A stretch of DNA of 51,439 nucleotides, taken from NCBI GenBank assembly GCA_009779405.1, contig WREI01000010.1, positions 1-51,439 on the forward strand, given 5' to 3'. The notes beneath the pieces were generated by a model. That model was not told where the DNA came from and ran no database searches. It saw only the letters and a list, made by a program, of their open reading frames with translations. The position numbers and the translations under genes were made by a program. Within the stretch, counting starts at the first letter, position 1. Each line of letters opens with the position of its first letter. Source of the DNA: Clostridiales bacterium. GTDB taxonomy: Bacteria > Bacillota > Clostridia > Christensenellales > CAG-138. Shown one piece after another: positions 36,016-44,248 of this stretch.

Positions 36016-36084
36016 TGTAAAAGCTTTATATCAAATGCGTTTATCCCCTTTGCAGCGCCCGCGCTTTCTGCTATTCTACGCAAT

Positions 36085-38730
36085 ATGAAAGCTTATATTT
36101 ATAAGAAGGGTACCGGAATTTGTCGAAAGGCCTTGGCTTTTGCGCTGGCCCTGCTCTGCGCGCTGCCCGCCTTCGCGGGCTGTGCCGCGTGGGAACAGGA
36201 GGGCGCGTTCGCGCCGACGGACCACGCCGCGGGCGAGGTTTGCAAGGCCTTCTATGACAATATCCTGAACGCCTATCTCTCGGAGGACAAGGCCTGGAAG
36301 GACGGCTATTATGCCGAGGCCTATGCCCTGATCTCCGCCGACTCCAAGTGCAAGGAGACCCAGGCCGGCATCCCGATCGTCGGCGCCGCCACCGCCAGCC
36401 CGGACGGCAGCGTTGTGGAGAGAACGGCGCACCCCGGCGCCACCGCCGAACCGCTGCCCGAAGAGGACAGGGACAGCAAGATCAACTATGTCACGCTTCG
36501 CAGTAAATATGAGAATATCTACGAAGCCATAGGCCTGGAAGCATACGCGATACAGGTGACCAATGTCTCCGCTTCGGGCAATATCGCCAGCGTGGACTTT
36601 CAATTGACCTATCAGACGAGCAAGGGCGGCATATTGAACTATCCCGCCTGCGTGATGCAACTGCGCCGCCAGAGCGGCCGCTGGATGGTGCTTTGGGAGC
36701 CCTCGCTGATCTTCCCGATGATGGAGTGGGGCGATGTCGTGCTGCAGGGCGTGCTGCAGCCCAAGCGCGGCGAGATCTTCGCCGCCGACGGCACCCTGCT
36801 TGCCAAGAATACCGCCGCCGTGACCATATTCGCCGTACCCAGCAAGATTCCCCTGCCCGACGGCGCCAAGCCGAAATATGATATCAAGGAACTGTTTTCA
36901 AAGGATAATGAATTGCTGGAGCAGGACGAGAAAGATGAGAAGCAGCTCTATGCCGACTTCTGGAACGCAGTGTCCGCGATTCCCGAGCTTAACTTGGATG
37001 AACAGAAAGTGCGCAACGCGTTTGCCCGTACCTATCAGGATATGGCGAAGCTCACGACCATCTACCCCGACCTGCTGACCCCCGAACTGGAATCGCGGAT
37101 GGCGGAGGTCAAGGGACTTGCATGGGATGTGGGCAATTTCGGCACCGTGCGCGAATATCCCTATGGCGATCTGTTCGGGCATTTCACGGGCTATGCCGGC
37201 ATCATCTCCATCGAGCAGTTGACAGGTTTTGATAAGTATATGAACCCCACCCCTCATTTGTACCTGAACGATCCCTTCTATGACGGCGACAGCTGGGTCG
37301 GCAACGTGGGCTTGGAGAATCAATATGAGGAAATCCTGCGCGGCGAGAAGGGCGCTTTTGCCTATATCCAGAGCGCCGCCGGAAAGAACAAGGAGACCCT
37401 CTTTAACACGCCCGCCAAGGACGGCGAGGATATTCACCTCACGCTGAAGCCCTATATGCAGGAGCGCGTCAGGGAAGTGTGCGAAACCATCGTTATCCAG
37501 CCGCCGCCCCTGGTAGATGAGGAGGGGAAGCCTGTGCTGGATGAGAAGGGGAAGCAGATATGGAACAAAATCAACTATGTGGTTATCGTGATGAATCCGA
37601 AGACGGGCGAAGTCGAGGCCATGTACAGTTCCCCGGGCTATGACCCTAACCCCTTCTCAAGAGGCGACCTCAGCTACGACGCGTGGGAAGATATGAAGGA
37701 AGACCCGGAAAAACCCCTTGTAAACCGCAATATACAGGAATATTACCCGCCCGGTTCCACCTTCAAAACCATGACCGCCGCCATCGCGTTGGAGAGCGGC
37801 GTGGTAGGGCCGGAGGATGAATTCCCCTCCGGCGAGCGGGTATTGATCGGCAGCCGCAGCGATATCTGGTATCCGATGTACCGCAACGGGCGCTTTGCCT
37901 ATACGGGCGTGGAACAGGTGGCCCGCACCGCAAACAGCAACCGCCACAAGCCGATGAACATGCGCTCCTCCCTTATAGACTCGGACAATATCTATTTCGC
38001 CTGGGTCGCGCTCTGTCTGGGCTGGGATACCTATCGCTGGTATTTGGAAAAGAACGGCATGAACGAGGCCATCCCCTTCGATATGAAGGTGCTGCCCGCG
38101 CAGTTCAAGAGATCCGACAGCGAGGCCTCCTATAACCTCTTGGCCATGACGGGCTATGGGCAGGGCGAACTCCAGATCACGCCCCTGCAAATGGCCTGCT
38201 ATACGGCGGCCTTCGCGAACGAGGGGCATGTCCCCGTCCCCTATATCATCAAGGAGAAGTGGCAGCCCGTCGGCACGGAATATGAGAAGATCTACGAATT
38301 CGAGCCGCGCACCTGGAAGACCATCGCAACGCCCGAGGACGCGGCGCTCATCGCCGAGATGATGTGGGGCGTCTGCCGCAGCCGCTATCTGCGCATGCCG
38401 GATCGCGGCGGCACGGGCATGTATTTGGAAGTGACCAGCTATGAGATCGCGGGCAAGACGGGTACGACCGAGTTAGGCAAAAACAGGCCCGGCGACAAGG
38501 CCGCCACGGAATTGGCCTGGTTCATCGGCTTTCGTTACACGATGCCGAACGGCGCCCCTGTCCCCGACGAAGACCAGCGTCTCGTCCTCGTCATGCTCGA
38601 GCTGGATATGGGCAACCTCCCCCCCGAATACACCCTCTTCAAATTCAAAATCGCCCAGGCCCTATTGAAGAGCGACGATTTGACAAGGGATCCGACGACG
38701 CAGAATATTATTACGGAGCCGTTGGAGTAG
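36085..38730 (+). CDS. Class B penicillin-binding lipoprotein with NTF2-like domain
   Basis: An 881-residue transpeptidase. A signal peptide ends in the lipobox AFAGC, so it is probably a lipoprotein. An N-terminal MecA_N/NTF2-like region (about residues 45-210) is followed by a PBP dimerisation-type segment (RGEIFAADGTLLAKN). The penicillin-binding domain has Ser558 in PGSTFK, SDN at 633-635 and KTGT at 791-794. The domain set resembles the PBP2a/PBP3-like B1 class, which cross-links peptidoglycan and often has low beta-lactam affinity; affinity cannot be judged here. No clear Shine-Dalgarno precedes the ATG. A repeat-array promoter lies upstream, and murG follows. Confidence 0.92.
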   Translation: MKAYIYKKGTGICRKALAFALALLCALPAFAGCAAWEQEGAFAPTDHAAGEVCKAFYDNILNAYLSEDKAWKDGYYAEAYALISADSKCKETQAGIPIVGAATASPDGSVVERTAHPGATAEPLPEEDRDSKINYVTLRSKYENIYEAIGLEAYAIQVTNVSASGNIASVDFQLTYQTSKGGILNYPACVMQLRRQSGRWMVLWEPSLIFPMMEWGDVVLQGVLQPKRGEIFAADGTLLAKNTAAVTIFAVPSKIPLPDGAKPKYDIKELFSKDNELLEQDEKDEKQLYADFWNAVSAIPELNLDEQKVRNAFARTYQDMAKLTTIYPDLLTPELESRMAEVKGLAWDVGNFGTVREYPYGDLFGHFTGYAGIISIEQLTGFDKYMNPTPHLYLNDPFYDGDSWVGNVGLENQYEEILRGEKGAFAYIQSAAGKNKETLFNTPAKDGEDIHLTLKPYMQERVREVCETIVIQPPPLVDEEGKPVLDEKGKQIWNKINYVVIVMNPKTGEVEAMYSSPGYDPNPFSRGDLSYDAWEDMKEDPEKPLVNRNIQEYYPPGSTFKTMTAAIALESGVVGPEDEFPSGERVLIGSRSDIWYPMYRNGRFAYTGVEQVARTANSNRHKPMNMRSSLIDSDNIYFAWVALCLGWDTYRWYLEKNGMNEAIPFDMKVLPAQFKRSDSEASYNLLAMTGYGQGELQITPLQMACYTAAFANEGHVPVPYIIKEKWQPVGTEYEKIYEFEPRTWKTIATPEDAALIAEMMWGVCRSRYLRMPDRGGTGMYLEVTSYEIAGKTGTTELGKNRPGDKAATELAWFIGFRYTMPNGAPVPDEDQRLVLVMLELDMGNLPPEYTLFKFKIAQALLKSDDLTRDPTTQNIITEPLE

Positions 38731-38802
38731 AAAATAATGCAGAATGCAGAGAGCTTTGTAATCATACTATATCTCTGCATTCTGCATTATTACTTATTAC
38801 CT
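38731..38802. repeat. Composite heptamer-arm element H6
   Basis: ATAATGCAGAATGCAGAG on the left faces CTCTGCATTCTGCATTATTA on the right, with a short loop between. The right arm repeats the H4 sequence in inverted orientation. It lies directly after the penicillin-binding gene stop and before murG. Confidence 0.8.
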
Positions 38803-38827
38803 CCGAATGCCAACAAGGAGCGCTTAC

Positions 38828-39910
38828 TTGAAAAAAACCACCATCGTCTTCACCGGCGGCGGCACCGCCGGGCATGTCACGCCCAACCTCGCCATCATCG
38901 AGAAATTGGATCCCGCGCTTTGGGATATGCACTATATCGGCACGGAAAACGGTTTGGAGCGCACGCTCCTGGTCGGGTATCCGGCGGTGCAATACCACGC
39001 GGTCGACGCGGGCAAACTGCGCCGCTATTTTTCGCTGAAAACCCTGACGATGCCCTATCATGTGCTGCACGGTATGGCGCAGAGCCGCGCGCTGCTGCGG
39101 CGCTTGCAGCCGAAAGTCCTGTTCAGCAAGGGCGGCTATGTGACCGTCCCCGTCGTGCTCTCCGCGCCGAAGAGCTGTCACGTCTTCGTCCACGAATCGG
39201 ATTACAGCCCCGGTCTCGCAAACCGCATGGAGTTGCGCCGCGCCGACACGGTATGCTGTTCCTTTTCGGATACGCTGTCACACTTTCCATCAAACGTCAA
39301 GGCGGTGCACACAGGTACGCCCATACGCGCCGCGCTCTATGCGGGGGAAAAAAGCAAGGGTCTCGCCTTCTGCGGCTTCTCGGGCCAAAAGCCGGTCTTG
39401 CTCTGCACGGGCGGGAGTTTGGGCGCGGGCTTTCTGAACGAAACCCTGCGCGCCGCCCTGCCACGGCTATTGGCAAGCTTTGATATCGTGCAAATCACTG
39501 GCAAGGGCAAGGTGGATGAGAGTTTTGCGCAGGAGGGCTACAAACAATTTGAATACGTCGGCCCCGAAATGGGCGACCTCTTCGCTGCCGCCGATCTCGT
39601 CCTCGCGCGCGCAGGCGCAAACACGGTCTTCGAACTGACCGCCCTCCAAAAGCCCGCCCTCCTGATCCCCCTCCCGGCGACCAGTTCGCGCGGCGACCAG
39701 CTCCACAACGCCGAGTATATGCGCCGAAACGGCTACGCCGAGGTGCTCATGCAAGAGCAAACCACCCCCGAACTGCTTGTCGCAACCCTCCAAATCCTCT
39801 ACACCAACCGCGGCCCCTATATCGCCCGCATGGCCGCAGCCAGGGCAGACGGGACGAGGGAGATTGTAAGGATGATTGAAAAAACCGTAGATACTGAACG
39901 GCAACCTTAA
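38828..39910 (+). CDS. murG: UDP-GlcNAc:lipid I N-acetylglucosaminyltransferase
   Basis: MurG adds GlcNAc to lipid I to make lipid II at the inner membrane face, feeding the transpeptidases. The 360-residue protein starts at a TTG (MKKTTIVFTGGGTAGHV) because AAGGAG lies 7 bp before it; the track ATG at 38807 has no site and would add seven residues. Motifs: GGGTAGHVTPNLAI, FSKGGYVTVPV, HESDYSPGLANR, and the UDP-binding LARAGANTVFELTALQKPALLIPLP. It is slightly unusual in placement next to a penicillin-binding gene rather than in the mur-dcw cluster, so a second or relocated copy is possible. Confidence 0.9.
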   Translation: MKKTTIVFTGGGTAGHVTPNLAIIEKLDPALWDMHYIGTENGLERTLLVGYPAVQYHAVDAGKLRRYFSLKTLTMPYHVLHGMAQSRALLRRLQPKVLFSKGGYVTVPVVLSAPKSCHVFVHESDYSPGLANRMELRRADTVCCSFSDTLSHFPSNVKAVHTGTPIRAALYAGEKSKGLAFCGFSGQKPVLLCTGGSLGAGFLNETLRAALPRLLASFDIVQITGKGKVDESFAQEGYKQFEYVGPEMGDLFAAADLVLARAGANTVFELTALQKPALLIPLPATSSRGDQLHNAEYMRRNGYAEVLMQEQTTPELLVATLQILYTNRGPYIARMAAARADGTREIVRMIEKTVDTERQP

Positions 39911-40002
39911 TTGAAAGCATATTATGCATAGAGGGAGGAATAATAAAATATAATCGGGTATGATATCACTCAGTGGTACAACCCGCAAGCAAACACGGCA
40001 GA

Positions 40003-40024
40003 TTATTAACAAATTGTTAACAAT
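40003..40024. promoter_or_regulatory. Palindrome upstream of the Panacea operon
   Basis: TTAACAAATTGTTAA is a near-perfect palindrome 25-40 bp before the first small ORF, in an AT-rich 139-bp gap. It fits an autoregulatory operator, but no repressor has been identified. Confidence 0.45.
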
Positions 40025-40049
40025 CTATGCGTTGAAGTGAGGTGAATCA

Positions 40050-40163
40050 ATGATTAAAATAGTAGACACTGACCTTTTGGCACGTTGGTTCCAAGAGGAA
40101 GCGGTAGGCACTGATGACCACTATCGTGTCAACAATGATGAATGCAAAAAGGAGGGGTTTTGA
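40050..40163 (+). CDS. Small 37-residue ORF leading the Panacea operon
   Basis: The ORF (MIKIVDTDLLARWFQEE...) has a GAGGTG ribosome binding site 6 bp upstream, and its TGA overlaps the next ATG by one base. It was too short for the track. It has no membrane helix or known motif and is rich in acidic residues. It could be a leader peptide, a truncated older gene or a third component. The evidence is only site quality and tight coupling. Confidence 0.45.
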   Translation: MIKIVDTDLLARWFQEEAVGTDDHYRVNNDECKKEGF

Positions 40164-40639
40164 TGCTGTCGCCGTTAGTATATGCGAACAGTCTTTTGAA
40201 GCGTGGGTTTGAACGCAAAGTTCCTATTTCGCCATACAAATTGCAGAAGCTGATTTACTTCTTGTATGCAAATATAGCGTGGAAGAAAGGAATTGTGCTT
40301 TTTTCGAGTAGGTTTATAGCAGAGGAAACTGGGCCAATGCTCGCGGAAGTTGCATACGCTTTTAGAGAGTATGATGGTGAAGAACCGATTCGGAAATTTT
40401 TCAGGGATGAAAACGGAGATGTTCAAATTCTAAGTGAAAGAAACGAATGGTTCAAGGATTGCTTAAACAAAACATGGGATATGTATGGGTATATGGAATG
40501 GACGGAACTTTCAGCTTTGACACACGGAGTGGGAACAACATGGCTCACTGCTTGGAGAAAAGCAAAAGAAAAGGACAATCGATTCTTAGAATTTCAAGAT
40601 GTGAGGGACGATGGAAGAGGCTTTTTTGACTTCGCCTAA
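40163..40639 (+). CDS. Panacea-domain (DUF4065/SocA-like) antitoxin candidate
   Basis: A 158-residue protein beginning MLSPLVYANSLL, with a perfect AAGGAGG site; the track's start is 7 residues too early. The helical core (PYKLQKLIYFLYANIAW, FIAEETGPMLAEVAYAF) is characteristic of the DUF4065/SocA/GepA 'Panacea' domain. In published work that domain acts as a versatile antitoxin against many unrelated toxins, including small membrane-active ones. Its 3' end overlaps the next gene by 29 bp, a layout typical of toxin-antitoxin pairs. The region is AT-richer than the surroundings, consistent with transfer. Antitoxin function is inferred from family and context. Confidence 0.8.
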   Translation: MLSPLVYANSLLKRGFERKVPISPYKLQKLIYFLYANIAWKKGIVLFSSRFIAEETGPMLAEVAYAFREYDGEEPIRKFFRDENGDVQILSERNEWFKDCLNKTWDMYGYMEWTELSALTHGVGTTWLTAWRKAKEKDNRFLEFQDVRDDGRGFFDFA

Positions 40640-41006
40640 AGAAAGCGAAGAAGAAACAACTCTTGCCGGGATGACTCAGGATGAAGCGGAGAGGTTCCCC
40701 GAACCGGGAGATGTGAAAAAGCTTTATAAAAGCCTAAAGCCGAAAGCATTATCGAAGGCCACCGTAAAGTCAATTGAGGAACAACGACAAGAGAATGACA
40801 ATCAGCGACACAAACTTGCACGATGGTTGGTGGGGGGCATTGTTATCTTCCTCTGCACAATGACGGCGGCTACGTTTTTCTTGAGTTTGGGTTTCGATGT
40901 AAGCGTTCCCGAACCTTTTGATAAGCTACTGCAAATCATCCAAGCAGCGTTGTTCACCTTTTTGGGGTTCTTGTTTGGAGAACGTTCTAAGGAAGATCGA
41001 CAATAG
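40611..41006 (+). CDS. Two-helix membrane protein, candidate toxin partner of Panacea gene
   Basis: A 131-residue protein with a charged N-terminal half (coiled-coil-like TVKSIEEQRQENDNQR) and two membrane helices (WLVGGIVIFLCTMTAATFFL and LLQIIQAALFTFLGFLFG) joined by a short acidic loop, ending in a basic tail. I recognise no named family. It overlaps the Panacea gene by 29 bp. The same translation could begin at the ATG at 40671, but site quality is poor in both cases. By analogy with membrane-depolarising toxins paired with Panacea antitoxins, it may be a toxin; an alternative is an accessory membrane protein. Confidence 0.6.
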   Translation: MEEAFLTSPKESEEETTLAGMTQDEAERFPEPGDVKKLYKSLKPKALSKATVKSIEEQRQENDNQRHKLARWLVGGIVIFLCTMTAATFFLSLGFDVSVPEPFDKLLQIIQAALFTFLGFLFGERSKEDRQ

Positions 41007-41099
41007 CATGTCCGAAATCATCAAGGATATGTGCAGATGCATTTATTTGGATAGATTCATAGCATAGAGGAAGAAAAGGAAGAAACTACTTGCATATTG

Positions 41100-41150
41100 T
41101 ACAGTGCAGAGAGGTTGAACACAAGTCTCTCTGCATTATTACTTCTTGCT
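41100..41150. repeat. Heptamer-arm element H7
   Basis: CAGTGCAGAGAGG...CTCTCTGCATTATTACTTCTTG: a shortened relative of H4/H6, placed between two convergent genes and ending 8 bp before the stop of the PstS-like gene. Confidence 0.7.
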
Positions 41151-41157
41151 TTCCTCT

Positions 41158-42702
41158 TTATTCTTCTGCAAGTAACCCCCCATACATCTCCTCCCACTCC
41201 TGAATCAGCTGAATATTCGCGTGTTCGATCTTGCTCAGCTCGTCCCTCTGCACCTTGTGTAAAAACAGCGCCCTATACCAGTCGTAACGCCCGTAGTGCG
41301 CCGCGTAGGCGGGCGTGCTAAACTGATTCCCGTTTCTCGCGTATATCTCATTGCGGGCAAAGCCCAAGAGGGTCACCATATGCTCGGCGTGGTTCCAATA
41401 GGTATGGTTGCTCAGGCGATAGAGGTCGTCCTCGGTCAGCAACCTCTCGCTGCTCTCGGGGAACACGAAGCCGTTTTCATCGAAATAGAAACTGGCGAAG
41501 CTGCCGTCCATCGCGATATAGCCCGCCTGCCGTATACAGGCCTGTCCCTCGGGCGAGAGCATCCAGTCCAAGAATCTGCCGCCCGCCTTTTCCTCGTCTC
41601 CCTTGCGTATAATGCCGTAATAATGCACGGAGAAGGGGTAACTCCCCTGCACGATGTTTTCCGGGGTCGGCTCCACGCCGCCTATGGAAAGGGTCTTGAT
41701 ATGTTCGCCGGGCGAATAGGTGATGCCCTCGCCCGCGTCCTGAAACAGAAAGTATTTGTAGGTATAACCCAAGCCGCCGCCCTCCTCGGTCTTGGCGGAA
41801 GCGACGCCCAGCAGCGTGGACATATCGTCCACAATCTCCTCGGAAAGTATGGCGGGCGCAAACGGCGTGCCTTGCATCACCAGATTCTCCATCGCCGTCT
41901 GGCTGCCGGAGTTGGGGTTGCGGCTATAGGCGTTGATGGGCAACTCTTCGCCGCCCAATTCGCGCCAGTTGGTGATCTTGCCCGCGTAAATATCGCGGAG
42001 CTGCTCTATCGTGAGACTGTCCACCGGATTGCCGAGATAGGTGATAAATACAAAAGCGTCCCAGCAGACGGGCCGCATATCGAGCTCCACGCCGTTGTCC
42101 GCGGCCAGCCGCAATTCTTCCTCGGAGGGTGCGGTTACGATGATGAGGTCCGTACTCTCTTCGAGGAGCGTCGCGTATGGATAGTCCTCGTCGGACGCGG
42201 GCGACGCCCCGCTCGGGGACAGCCATACAAAGCCCTCGGCAACGCCGCTGCTCTTATTGCCGAAGATCAGGTTTTCATAGGCCTGATGCGTCTTGTTGAA
42301 GCTGATGATATCGAAGGGATATTGCAGGCGCAGATGCTGGCGCGCAAACTCCTCCGCCATCGGCATGGCGACCGTGGAGCCGTCGATGCAGGGATAGGAG
42401 CCAAGGGTAATGGCGTATTCGTAATCGCCGCCGGGCAGCGGCGATGTGCTTTGCATCGGATTCCCTAAGCGATAAGGGCTGTCCTGCACAATCTGCTTCC
42501 AGTGATAGGGGACATTGAGCGGCGGCTCGGCGGGGTCTTGCAGCGCTGCCACCCAGCCCGGCGCCGTCTCCCACAATTGTGCGGGCATCTCGCCCTGCGC
42601 GGGCGCCGCGCTGTCCGCAGGCCCCTGCTTCGGGTCCCCATTGCAGGCGACAAGCGTCAAAACCAGCGCCGACAGCAGCAGGATGGAAAGAATTCGTTTC
42701 AT
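41158..42702 (-). CDS. PstS-like substrate-binding lipoprotein with YARHG tail
   Basis: A 514-residue lipoprotein. The start is MKRILSILLL with a GGGGGG/AGGG site and lipobox LVAC; the 18 extra track residues are a translation of the upstream palindrome. The main domain resembles the phosphate-binding-protein family (PBP-like 2; FITYLGNPVDSLTIEQLRDIYAGKITNW and NPNSGSQTAMENLVM). The end is a YARHG domain (residues about 425-510; EIYARNGNQF), a Gram-positive extracellular module of unknown role. The ABC transporter genes pstCAB are absent here, so phosphate uptake is not assured. It might be a binding or sensor protein rather than a transporter part. Confidence 0.85.
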   Translation of the reverse strand: MKRILSILLLSALVLTLVACNGDPKQGPADSAAPAQGEMPAQLWETAPGWVAALQDPAEPPLNVPYHWKQIVQDSPYRLGNPMQSTSPLPGGDYEYAITLGSYPCIDGSTVAMPMAEEFARQHLRLQYPFDIISFNKTHQAYENLIFGNKSSGVAEGFVWLSPSGASPASDEDYPYATLLEESTDLIIVTAPSEEELRLAADNGVELDMRPVCWDAFVFITYLGNPVDSLTIEQLRDIYAGKITNWRELGGEELPINAYSRNPNSGSQTAMENLVMQGTPFAPAILSEEIVDDMSTLLGVASAKTEEGGGLGYTYKYFLFQDAGEGITYSPGEHIKTLSIGGVEPTPENIVQGSYPFSVHYYGIIRKGDEEKAGGRFLDWMLSPEGQACIRQAGYIAMDGSFASFYFDENGFVFPESSERLLTEDDLYRLSNHTYWNHAEHMVTLLGFARNEIYARNGNQFSTPAYAAHYGRYDWYRALFLHKVQRDELSKIEHANIQLIQEWEEMYGGLLAEE

Positions 42703-42725
42703 GGAGGGCCCCCCTTTTTTTAATC

Positions 42726-42750
42726 GTAGGGGCGAGGCATGCCTCGCCCG
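42726..42750 (+). repeat. GTAGGGGC palindrome
   Basis: GTAGGGGCGAGGCATGCC..., identical in body to the copy at 46233-46257. It lies between the metallophosphoesterase stop and the start of the PstS-like gene. Confidence 0.82.
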
Positions 42751-42780
42751 TTTCATTCAATTATACCCTTAACCCAAAAA

Positions 42781-43827
42781 TCAATCAATAAAAACATTCT
42801 CGATCGTAAATGTGTCCCGCGCGGCGTCATAATAATTGTATTCATCCAAGTACGGCGAATAGGAGACGCATTCCATGGTGTTGCGCAGGGAATCAAAGGT
42901 CAAAATGCGCAGAAAACCAAAACCCTTCTTTTCCATATGCATGCCTTGCAGGTTGTACATCAGCGCCGTCACGGTATGTCCGTCATCATAGACCTTTTCC
43001 CATTTCCCCTCGCCGCCGGAGTGGCCGCAGATCACGAGACGCAGGTTCGGGTGGTCGGCAAAGAGCGCTTCGAGCCGCAGTCCCTCCGAATAGAGCAGAC
43101 CGTTGGTGGCGAGGAAGCTGTGGGTGACGATGACGACCGTATGCGTCGGGTAGGCGTCCATCTGTTGCTCCGCCCAGCGCAGGTAGACGTCGCTCTTGCC
43201 GGGCCAGCCTATGCCCAAAAGGAGCAAGTTGCGCCCGCCCGCCGTGATGGGCTGCACCCAGCACTGCCCGCCGTTGAAAAGCAGCGACTCCTCCCGCACA
43301 TCGCAGAAGTCATAGGATAAAAAGGTCTGATATTCCGGCTCGGGCCAGCCCACGTCGTGGTTCCCCGCGACGACATAACGCGGAATCTCCCCGCGCATGA
43401 TATCCATCCCGCGCGAGATCTTCTTCCAGTGCCCCTCCTCCCTGCGGTTGTCGATCACATCGCCCACATGCAGCATGCCGAGGAAATTGCGGGCCTCGCG
43501 CTGCTCGACTATCCAGCGCGCCATCGCTTCATACACATCGGGGAAACGCCAGCCGTATACCTGCGTGTCGGAGATCCAGACGAAGGAAAAGGGCGTCGGC
43601 GCGGGGGTCGGCGTCGGCGTGGGCGGGGGTGTAACGAAGGCCAGCGCGGGCAGGGCCGTATCCTGCGTATCGGATACGGCGGCGGCGGTCGGCGCGGGGG
43701 TCGCTTCCGCTTCCCGAGCCGGGGGCGCCGACGCGGAGCCGCGCAACAGCGGAAAGGATACGAGGATGGCAACCAGGCAGAGCGTACCCGCCATCCACAG
43801 CCAGGTAGCGCGAAAAGCTTTGTTCAT
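42781..43827 (-). CDS. Membrane-anchored calcineurin-like metallophosphoesterase
   Basis: A 348-residue protein with an N-terminal anchor (ATWLWMAGTLCLVAILVSFPLL), an Ala/Pro/Thr linker (about residues 33-78), and an exported metallophosphoesterase domain. Motifs: FVWISDTQVYG, GDVIDN, AGNHDVG, VTHSF and CGHSGG. The first motif reads DTQ where the family normally has DxH, so one metal ligand may be substituted. Enzymes of this class split phosphomonoesters or diesters. The ATG follows an AGGAGGG site and overlaps the small upstream gene's 3' region by 10-11 bp spacing. Confidence 0.88.
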   Translation of the reverse strand: MNKAFRATWLWMAGTLCLVAILVSFPLLRGSASAPPAREAEATPAPTAAAVSDTQDTALPALAFVTPPPTPTPTPAPTPFSFVWISDTQVYGWRFPDVYEAMARWIVEQREARNFLGMLHVGDVIDNRREEGHWKKISRGMDIMRGEIPRYVVAGNHDVGWPEPEYQTFLSYDFCDVREESLLFNGGQCWVQPITAGGRNLLLLGIGWPGKSDVYLRWAEQQMDAYPTHTVVIVTHSFLATNGLLYSEGLRLEALFADHPNLRLVICGHSGGEGKWEKVYDDGHTVTALMYNLQGMHMEKKGFGFLRILTFDSLRNTMECVSYSPYLDEYNYYDAARDTFTIENVFID

Positions 43828-43837
43828 GTGCGCCCTC

Positions 43838-44059
43838 CTATGGATTGGGGAGGGGCAGGGGCGCCCCGCTCGGCTTCGGGGTCAGCGCGGGTACCTCCAC
43901 GCGCACCACGGGGACGACGCGATTCTCGCCCTCCGCCGCCCAAACGGGCAAAATGGGCGCGGGCGCGGGGTTCGCCGTCTCGCTGCGGATCAGGATGAAG
44001 AGCACGCAGGCGGCGGTCAACACCCCCAGCCACAGCGCGCGGAACAGTTTAAAAAGCAT
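43838..44059 (-). CDS. Small anchored Pro-rich protein
   Basis: A 73-residue protein starting MLFKLFRALWLGVLTAACVLF with AGGAGGG upstream; the track's extra 23 residues lack support. It has one membrane helix and an extracellular Pro/Val-rich tail (EVPALTPKPSGAPLPLPNP). It ends 10 bp before the metallophosphoesterase start, so the two are probably cotranscribed. Function unknown; perhaps a tether or partner of the phosphoesterase. Confidence 0.6.
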   Translation of the reverse strand: MLFKLFRALWLGVLTAACVLFILIRSETANPAPAPILPVWAAEGENRVVPVVRVEVPALTPKPSGAPLPLPNP

Positions 44060-44191
44060 GGCACCCTCCTGAATTTTAGGTTGAGTGCTTTTTATCACGC
44101 GAATTTTTGCGAATGTTGTTTTAGGCAAAGGAAGTCAAATATTTCTCTCCATAACGACTTACTGCATTCACAGATGTCGGTATTATGAAGA

Positions 44192-44220
44192 TTGTATTTA
44201 CGATATATTTCGTGTATACT
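44192..44220 (+). promoter_or_regulatory. Sigma-A promoter of the three-gene ATP-grasp operon
   Basis: TTGTAT (44192-44197) and TATACT (44215-44220) with a 17-bp spacer, ending 28 bp before the ATG at 44249. Confidence 0.75.
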
Positions 44221-44248
44221 GCCACCATCCCCCAAAGGTGGTGCGGCA

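Larger units (their letters stand above)
35684..36084. other. Divergent regulatory gap between nrdD and the penicillin-binding gene
   Basis: A 401-bp AT-richer gap without a convincing gene. It carries a candidate NrdR box (35751-35766), near-palindromes at 35768-35793 (AAACGTATATGTTT, ACATCTATATGT), and a four-repeat operator-like array with a -10 (35952-36015). Confidence 0.6.

Noticed and set aside
38807-38827. ATG at 38807 as murG start
   Set aside because: No ribosome binding site; the TTG at 38828 with AAGGAG gives the standard MurG N-terminus.
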